A stretch of DNA of 64,000 bases. Origin: Edaphovirga cremea. GTDB taxonomy: Bacteria > Pseudomonadota > Gammaproteobacteria > Enterobacterales > Enterobacteriaceae. Of the stretch, positions 20,401 through 29,400 are shown piece after piece. The DNA lies in contig NZ_QOVA01000018.1 in NCBI RefSeq assembly GCF_003332275.1, positions 16,635 to 80,634 of the forward strand. The letters are read 5' to 3'. The notes under the pieces were generated by a model. It was not told the DNA's origin, did no database searches, and saw nothing but the letters and a program-made list of their open reading frames with translations. Position numbers and translations under genes: made by a program. Each line of letters starts with the position of its first letter. Positions within the stretch are counted from its first letter, which is position 1.

Positions 20401-23400
20401 GTAATAGCACCGAAGTGACGCAAACCGTGACTCTCGACGCAGATCCGGCGTCCCTTCCAACCCTGACCCTCAACGCTTTCGCGGGTGACAATCTGCTTAA
20501 CGGTGCGGAGCAGCAGAACGCGCAACCGCTGAGCGGCAGCACGACCAACGTCGAAGCCGGACAGTTCGTGTTGATCACGCTTAACGGCAAAACGTATTCA
20601 GCCGAAGTGCAGGCCAGCGGCAACTGGAGCATCAACGTGCCCGCCGCCGATCTGGCGCTGCTGGTCAACGGCGACACCACCATCAGCGCAACGGTCACTG
20701 ATACTGCGGGCAATCCGGCCACTGCCAGCGAAGTCCTGACGGTGAATACCGATCTGGGCGGGCTGTCGCTCGATCCGATCTCCGGCGACAATCGACTCAA
20801 TGCGCTGGAAGCAGGCAGCGATCTGCCGGTCTCCGGCACCTCGGTGAATGTCGCCGAAGGTGCGATGGTGACGGTGACGCTGAACGGCAAAACCTATACC
20901 GCGACTGTCGGTGATGACGGTCGCTGGACGGCGACCATTCCGGCGGCGGATCTGGCGCTGCTGCCGGACGGGCAGTTAACCGTGACGGCTACCGCCACCG
21001 ACGAAGGCGGCACCGTGGTCAATGGCTCGGCACAGCTCGGCGTATTTATCACCGACCTGCCGGAGGCGACACTCAATCCACCGTTTGGCGACGGCATCCT
21101 GAATAGTGAAGAAACGCAGACGGCGCAAACCCTCAGCGGCAACACCGGTGTAACTGGCGACGGCCAGACTGTCACGGTGACTATCGGCGGTCAGGACTAC
21201 AGCGGTACGGTGGACAGCAACGGCAACTGGACGGTGACAGTACCGGCAGATGTATTGCAGGCACTGCCGCAGGGCGATAACCCGCTCTCGGTGGTGGTGA
21301 CGGACGCGGCAGGGAATAGCAACACCCTCGACAGCTCGGTCAATGTCGACACCGTTGCCCCGACGCTGCTCATCAATCCGGTGACCGGCGACGGGGTGAT
21401 CAACGCGGCCGAAGCGGCGGCGGCCATTGCCATCACTGGCTCGGCCTCGATCTCCGAAGCCGGTCGCACGGTGACCGTCACCCTGAACGGCCAAAGCTAC
21501 ACCGGCGTGGTGCAGGATAACGGCACCTGGAGCGTAACCGTTCCGGCGGGAGCACTGGCAGGTGCGGAGAACGGCAGCTATCCATTGACCGCGACTTTGA
21601 GTGACACGGCGGGCAATGAGACTTCTGTCAGCCAGAATGTGTTGTTGGATGTCGATCCTGCCTCTCTGCCAACCCTGACCCTCAACGCGTTCGCGGGTGA
21701 CAATCTGCTTAACGGCGCAGAGCAACAGACCGCCCAGCCGCTGAGCGGCAGCACGACCAACGTTGAAGCCGGACAGTTCGTGCTGATCACGCTTAACGGC
21801 AAAACGTATTCAGCCGAAGTGCAGGCCAGCGGCAACTGGACGATCAACGTGCCCGCCGCCGATTTGGCGCTGCTGGTCAACGGCGACACCACCATCAGCG
21901 CAACGGTCACTGATACTGCGGGCAATCCGGCCACTGCCAGCGAAACCCTGACGGTGGATACCGAGCTGGGCGGCCTGTCGCTTGATCCGATCTCCGGAGA
22001 CAATCGGCTGAACGCGCTGGAAGCGGGCAGCGATCTGTCGGTGTCGGGTACGTCAGTGAATGTCGCCGAAGGCGCGATGGTCACGGTGACGCTGAACGGC
22101 AAAACCTACACCGCGACTGTCGGTGACGATGGTCGCTGGACGGCCACCATTCCAGCCGCGGATCTGGCGCTGCTACCGGACGGTCAACTGACCGTGACGG
22201 CCACCGCCACCGATGAAGGCGGCACCGTGGTCAATGGCTCGGCACAGCTTGGGGTATTTATCAGCGAACTGCCGGAGGCGACACTCAACCCACCGTTTGG
22301 CGACGGCATTTTGAACGGTGAAGAAACGCAGACGCCGCAAACCCTCAGCGGCAGCACCGGCGTAAGCGGTGACGGCCAGACGGTGACGGTAAATATCGGT
22401 GGTCAGGACTACAGCGGCACGGTGGACAGCAACGGCAACTGGACGGTGACAGTACCGGCAGATGTATTGCAGGCACTGCCGCAGGGCGATAACGCGCTCT
22501 CGGTGGTGGTGACAGACGCCGCAGGAAATACCAATACCCTCGACAGCTCGGTCAATGTCGACACCATCGCCCCGACGCTGCTCATCAATCCGGTGACTGG
22601 TGACGGGGTGATCAACGCGGCGGAAGCGGCGGCGGCGATCGCCATCACCGGCTCAGCGTCGATTACGGAAGCCGGTCGCACGGTCACCGTTACATTGAAC
22701 GGCCAGAGTTACACCGGCGTGGTGCAGGATAACGGCACCTGGGGCGTCAGCGTTCCGGCCGGTGCGCTGGCGGGTGTGGCGAACGGCAGCTATCCGCTGA
22801 CCGCAACGCTATCAGACGCAGCGGGTAATAGCACCGAGGTGACACAAAACGTCACTCTCGATGCCGATCCTGCCTCTCTGCCAACCCTGACCCTCAACGC
22901 TTTCGCGGGCGACAATCTGCTTAACGGTGCGGAGCAGCAGACCGCGCAACCGCTGAGCGGCAGCACCACCAATGTCGAAGCCGGGCAGTTCGTGTTGATC
23001 ACGCTGAACGGCAAAACGTATTCAGCCGAAGTACAGGCCAGCGGCAACTGGAGCATCAACGTGCCGGCTGCCGATCTGGCGTTGCTGGCTAATGGCGACA
23101 CCACCATCAGCGCAACGGTCACTGATACTGCGGGCAATCCGGCTACGGCCAGCGAAACTTTGACAGTGAATACCGATCTGGGTGGCCTGTCGCTCGATCC
23201 GATCTCCGGCGACAACCGGCTGAATGCGCTGGAGGCGGGCAGCGATCTGTCGGTCTCCGGCACCTCGGCGAATGTCGCCGAAGGTGCGATGGTCACGGTG
23301 ACGCTGAACGGCAAAACCTACACCGCAACTGTCGGTGACGATGGTCGCTGGACGGCGACCATTCCGGCGGCGGATCTGGCGCTGCTGCCGGACGGTCAAC

Positions 23401-26400
23401 TGACTGTTACCGCGACAGCAACGGACGAAGGCGGCACCGTGGTCAACGGCTCGGCACAGCTTGGCGTATTTATCACCGACCTGCCGGAAGCGACACTCAA
23501 TCCGCCGTTTGGCGACGGAATTTTGAACGGTGAAGAAACGCAGACGCCGCAAACCCTCAGCGGCAGCACCGGCGTAACTGGCGACGGTCAGACGGTCACG
23601 GTGACTATCGGCGGTCAGGACTACAGCGGCACGGTGGACAGCAACGGCAACTGGACGGTGAGCATTCCGGCAGATGTATTGCAGGCGCTGTCGCAGGGCG
23701 ATAATCCGGTTGAAGTGACGGTCACCGATGCCGCAGGAAATAGCAACACTCTCGACAGTTCGGTCAATGTCGACACCATCGCCCCGACGCTGATCGTCAA
23801 TCCGGTCACCGGCGACGGGGTGATCAACGCGGCGGAAGCGGCGGCGGCCATCGCCATTACCGGAACGGCCTCGCTCTCCGAAGTCGGTCGCACGGTCACC
23901 GTCACTCTGAACGGCCAAAGCTACACTGGCGTGGTGCAGGATAACGGCACCTGGAGCGTAGCCGTTCCGGCGGGAGCGCTGGCAGGTCTTGGCGATGGCG
24001 AACATACGTTGACGGCCACGCTGACGGATGTCGCCGGAAATCTCGCTTCGACCGATCTGACTTTTGATTCGGTAATCAACGGCGTCCCTGTACCTGTCAT
24101 CAACATACCTTTTGGCGACAGCTATCTGAACATGAATGAATCACAGCAGGATGAACAGATTACGGGATCAACCGGTGTCACCGGGGTGGGCCAGGCTGTC
24201 GTGGTCACACTCAACGGGCAGGAATATGAGGCGACAGTGGATGCCAACGGTCAGTGGCAGGTCACTGTTCCAACTGAAGCGCTCCAGGTATTACCAGCCG
24301 GAGCTCAATCCATTAACGTCGTGGCGACCGATGCGGCAGGTAACGTAGGCAATAGCTCGATTCAGATCACGGTCGATCTGATCGCGCCGACGCTGTCGAT
24401 TGGAGTGATTGCCGGTGATGATGTGATCAATGCGGCTGAGATTCTGCAACCGGTGATAATCAATGGCACCGCTTCTGTCACTGAAGCTGGTCAGAATGTT
24501 GAGATCACGTTCAACGGCGGTACCTATCAGGCACTGGTTCAGCCAAATGGCGACTGGAGCTTCACCTTACCGGGCAACGTGCTGCAATCACTGGCGGATG
24601 GCGGCTATCAGCTTTCAGCCACGCTGATTGATCAGGCGGGCAACGCCACAACGCAAATCCATGACTTTATCATTGACGCCAATGCGGCAAACTTGCCGAC
24701 GCTGTCGATTGGTGTCGTCTCGGGCGATGATTACATCAATGCGCAGGAATCGTCGCAACCGCTCACCATCAGCGGTACCTCAACCGGGCTGGAAGTTGGC
24801 AGAACCGTCACCGTGACACTTAACGGGCTGGATTATACGGCCACGTTGGTGACTGGCGGTGGTTGGAGCCTGAGCGTGCCTGCCGATGCGGTTTCGGCAT
24901 TGCCGGACGGTGCACAGACGATCGCGGCCAATGCCAGCGACGCCAGCGGCAATCCGGCGTCTGCCAATCATCAAGTGATGGTCATTGCCGCGCCTGCCGA
25001 TCAACCACAATTAACCATCGGTGTCGTGGCAGGTGACGACATCATCAATGCGCAGGAGAGCGAGAGTGCAGTCACGATCAGCGGCAGCACGCAGCGCGTG
25101 GCTGAAGGTCAAACCGTTACTGTGACCCTGAACAATAAAACCTACACCGGCGAAGTCCAGGCAAATGGCAGTTGGAGCGTAACGGTACCTTCTGGTGATG
25201 TCGGCCAATTGCCACAGGGGCAAAACACCATTACCGCGACGGTGGATGATGTTGCGCAGAACCCGGCCAATGCGACCCATAATGTGCAGGTGGATACCGT
25301 GGCACCGCTGCTGGAAGTTGATGTGCTGGCAGGCGACGGCATTCTTAACTTGGCGGAAGCCCTGTTGGGTCTGGTTGTCGGTGGGACGTGCGAAGCGGGT
25401 TTGACGGTCACCGTCACGCTGAATGACAAAGCGTACACCGCTACTGCCAATAACAGTGGCGAGTGGAGTCTGACTATCCCGAGCGGCGATCTGTTGTTGC
25501 TGAGTGATGATCCTGTGCAGGTTGGGGTGAGTGTGACCGATACGGCAGGCAACACCACTGAACAGGTGCTCGATCTCGCTGTGGCAATCAACGTGCTGCC
25601 CGTGTTGCAGTTTGGCACGCTGTTTGCGGATGGCCTGCTGAACGAGGCCGAGGCGCTGGCCGCTGGCGTCATTAGCGGCACCAGTAATCTCGCGTTGGGT
25701 ACAGCGGTCGAGGTCCATATTGGTGACTTGACGTTTACGGGTACCGTCGCGGCCGGTGGGGTGTGGAGCGTCAATATTCCAGCGGGCGAGTTGAGTGTTT
25801 TGCCGGATGGCGCACTGCAAGTCAGCGTCAATGCCGTCGATGCGGCCGGAAATCTGGGATCGGCCAGCGCCAATCTGGATGTACTGATCAATAACTTGCC
25901 GACCGTCACTATTAATCAGCCGTTTGGTGATGGACTGCTCAATGCGCTGGAAGCCGGGGTTAATCAGATACTTACCGGCACCACCGGTATCACGGGTGCA
26001 GGTCAGACGATGACCTTGACTATTGGCGATCTGACCATTGCCCCAACGGTGGGTCTGGATGGAAACTGGCAGGCCACGCTGACGCCACTGCAATTGTTGG
26101 CGCTGGGTGATGGCAGTCATACGATTAGCGTGACGGTAACCGATCGTGCAGGCAATGAAGATACCAACACGCTGGCCTTCAGCGCCATTGTTGATAACTT
26201 GCCCGCGCCGCAGATCAATCTGGCCTTCACTGACGGCATTATCAACGCCGCCGAAGCGCTGGCAGGCGGTGTTCTGAGCGGGATTACCGGCGCTACCGGT
26301 GCAGGGCAACGCGTTTCCGTGAATATCAATGGTACGGGTTATCAGGCCACGGTCGAGGTGAACGGCGACTGGTCGCTGGAATTACCAGCTTCTGTGCTGA

Positions 26401-29400
26401 CGACGTTAGCGGATGGCGTCTGGCCGGTCACGGTAACCGTCACGGACAGCGTGGGGAATACGGCTGGCACGACCGGTAGCCTGGAGGTGCTAATCAATAA
26501 CCTGCCGGATCCGGCCATCAACCTGCCATTTGGCGACGGTGTTCTGAATTTCCTGGAAGCGTTGGCCGGGCAGACCCTGAGTGGTGTCACAGGCATCACT
26601 GGCGCTGGACAGCAAGTGACGGTGTCGATCGATGGGCAAACGCCAATCGCGGCAACCGTGCTGGATAACGGCAGTTGGACTCTGGCCTTGACCGACATTC
26701 AACTGCGCGCCCTGATCGGTACCGACCATCAGTTCACCGTGACGGTTACCGATCGGGCGGGCAATGAGGAGAGCGTCGATCTGCCGTTTACCTCCTTGCA
26801 GCAACTGCCAATCCCACAAATTACCCTGCCATTTGTTGATGGCCTGCTGAACATTGCCGAGGTCAATGCGCCAACAGTGATAAGCGGCGTCACAGGGATC
26901 ATTGGCAACAATCAGGATGTGAAGCTGTCGATCGACGTAGGGGGAATTCAATATACCGCCATAGTTGCGCCTGACGGCAGTTGGAGCCTGGCGCTGCCTG
27001 CCGGGGCGCTGGCCTATCTGACCGACGGTCAGCACAGCATTAATGTGACAGCCACCGATATCGCGGGGAATACGGGAACGGCGTCGCTTAATTTCGACAG
27101 TCTGTTGACGCTGCCGACACCGACGATCGCGTTGCCATTTACCGATGGCTTCCTGAACGCAGTCGAGGCCGCTGCAGGAACGACATTGCAGGGAACGACG
27201 GGGCTGATTGGTGCTGGTCAGGTGGTGACTATTACGCTCGGAAGCAACAGTTACGAGGCCACCGTCGATACGCAGGGCAACTGGAGTCTGCCGGTAACGG
27301 GCGGGATTCTTTCCGCGCTGACTGATGGCAGCCAGAGCATCGGCGTAGACGTCACGGATCGAGCAGGCAACAGTGCGGGCACCAGCGTTCAGGTTGATGT
27401 GGCAGTCCATAATCTGCCAACTGTCACCCTGAATGATTTTGCCGGTGACAATATCCTGAACTTTGCCGAAGCCAATCTGACGCAGTTGATCAGCGGGACG
27501 ACAACGAACGTGCAGGTCGGACAGAACGTCAATATTACGCTGGGAACACTGACGTTGACTGCGCAAGTGCAGGGCAATGGCACCTGGAGCGTGGCGGTGA
27601 CACCGCTGCAATTGGCGCAATTGACCGGGAGCCCGACGCTGTCTGTCTCCGTGACGGATCGCGCTGGCAACACCGACACCGACAGTCAGGGCATCACATT
27701 GAATGTCACACCGCCAGCGACGTCCCTCACCATCGATCCGATCAGCGGCGATAACATTATCAACGCCTCTGATACCGGGCTAACGGTGGCCGTCAGCGGT
27801 ACGGTGACGGGCGCAACGCCGGGTCTGCAAACCATCGTCTTGCTGGTGAATGGGCTACCAACCGGTATCAGCCTGCCTATCATCGGCAACACCTGGACGA
27901 CCACCTTGCCAGCAGCACTGTTTGCTGACGGCACGGTGTCGGTCACGGCGCAACTGGCAGGCGTAGGGACGCCTGCCAACGCCAACGTCAGTGTGCTGGT
28001 CGATCGCGAACTGCCCACGCTGACGCTGAATAACTTTGCCGTCGACAATACGGTGAACAATCTGGAGTCCAAAGTTACCCAATTGGTCAGCGGGGTGGCC
28101 TCCACGGAGGATATTGGCCGTACCGTTACGGTGACCCTGGAGGGTAAAAACTATTTTGCCACCGTTCAGGCAGGGGGGATCTGGAGCGTCGGAATTCCGG
28201 CGACCGATCTGCAAGCGCTGACACAGGGCGCACATCAGATCGTCGCCAGCCTCAGTGATGCCGCGGGCAACAGCGTGCAGCAAACCCTGCCGATCGTGAT
28301 TGATACCGTGGCACCGTTGCTGTCGATTGACGTGCTGGCGGGCAACAACGTCCTGAATCTGGCTGAGGCGATACTCGGACAGGTGTTGACCGGCAGTGCA
28401 CCGGGCGCGGAAGGGCAAACCATTACGGTCAATCTTGGCGTGAAAGTGTTGACGGCGGTGGTTCAGCCAAACGGCACCTGGAGCGTCAATCTGCTGCCTG
28501 ATGATTTGCAGGCGCTGGCCGACGGGCCGCTGGTCGTCGGCGTTACCGTTGCCGATACCGCAGGCAATGAAACCAGTGCCAACCTGACGCTGAACATCGC
28601 GTTGAATACGGCCTTGGGTCTGGTGGTCAATCCGCTGTTTGGTGATGGATTCCTGAACGCCGCAGAGTCACTGGTCAGTCAGACCATCACCGGTATCGCG
28701 CAAAACGCCGGTGTCGGTGCGCAGGTGAAAGTGAATGTGGCGGGCACGGAATTGACCGCAGATGTGGGTACTGGCGGCGTGTGGAGTCTGGTTGTGCCAC
28801 CGAATTTGCTGGCGCTGCTCAACAACGGTTTGTTGCAGTTGGATGTGTCGTTAACTGACGGCAACGGCAATCAGGTCAGCCAGTTGGTGGATCTGAACGT
28901 GCTGACGCATAACCTGCCAATTATCGGTGCCCTGAATCCGATCTTTGGTGGCGATGGACTGCTGAATGCGACCGAAGCCTTGCTGACCCAAACCGTCGGC
29001 GGGGTGATTCAGAATGTCGCGCCGGGTGCCCAGGTTACCGTCACGCTCGGCACCAAAACCTACACCACCACGGTGCAGGCCGGTGGGGTGTGGAATCTCG
29101 ACATTCCGCCACTGGATCTCGGGGCGCTGCTGGATGGCAATCTCAATCTGGGCGTATCGGTCAAAGATGCCGCCGGTAATATCGTCAGCACCAACGTCGG
29201 CGTGGGGGTCTACGTGCATGACCTGCCACAGATCTCGCTGAATCCGATCTTTGGTGACGGCATCCTGAACGCGACCGATCTGCTGTTGAATCAAACCATT
29301 ACCGGCACGGTGAGGAATGCTCTCGCGGGCACCATAGTCAGTATCGGCATTGGCGACAGTACGATCACTGCCATTGTGGATCCCAGCGGGCACTTCACTG

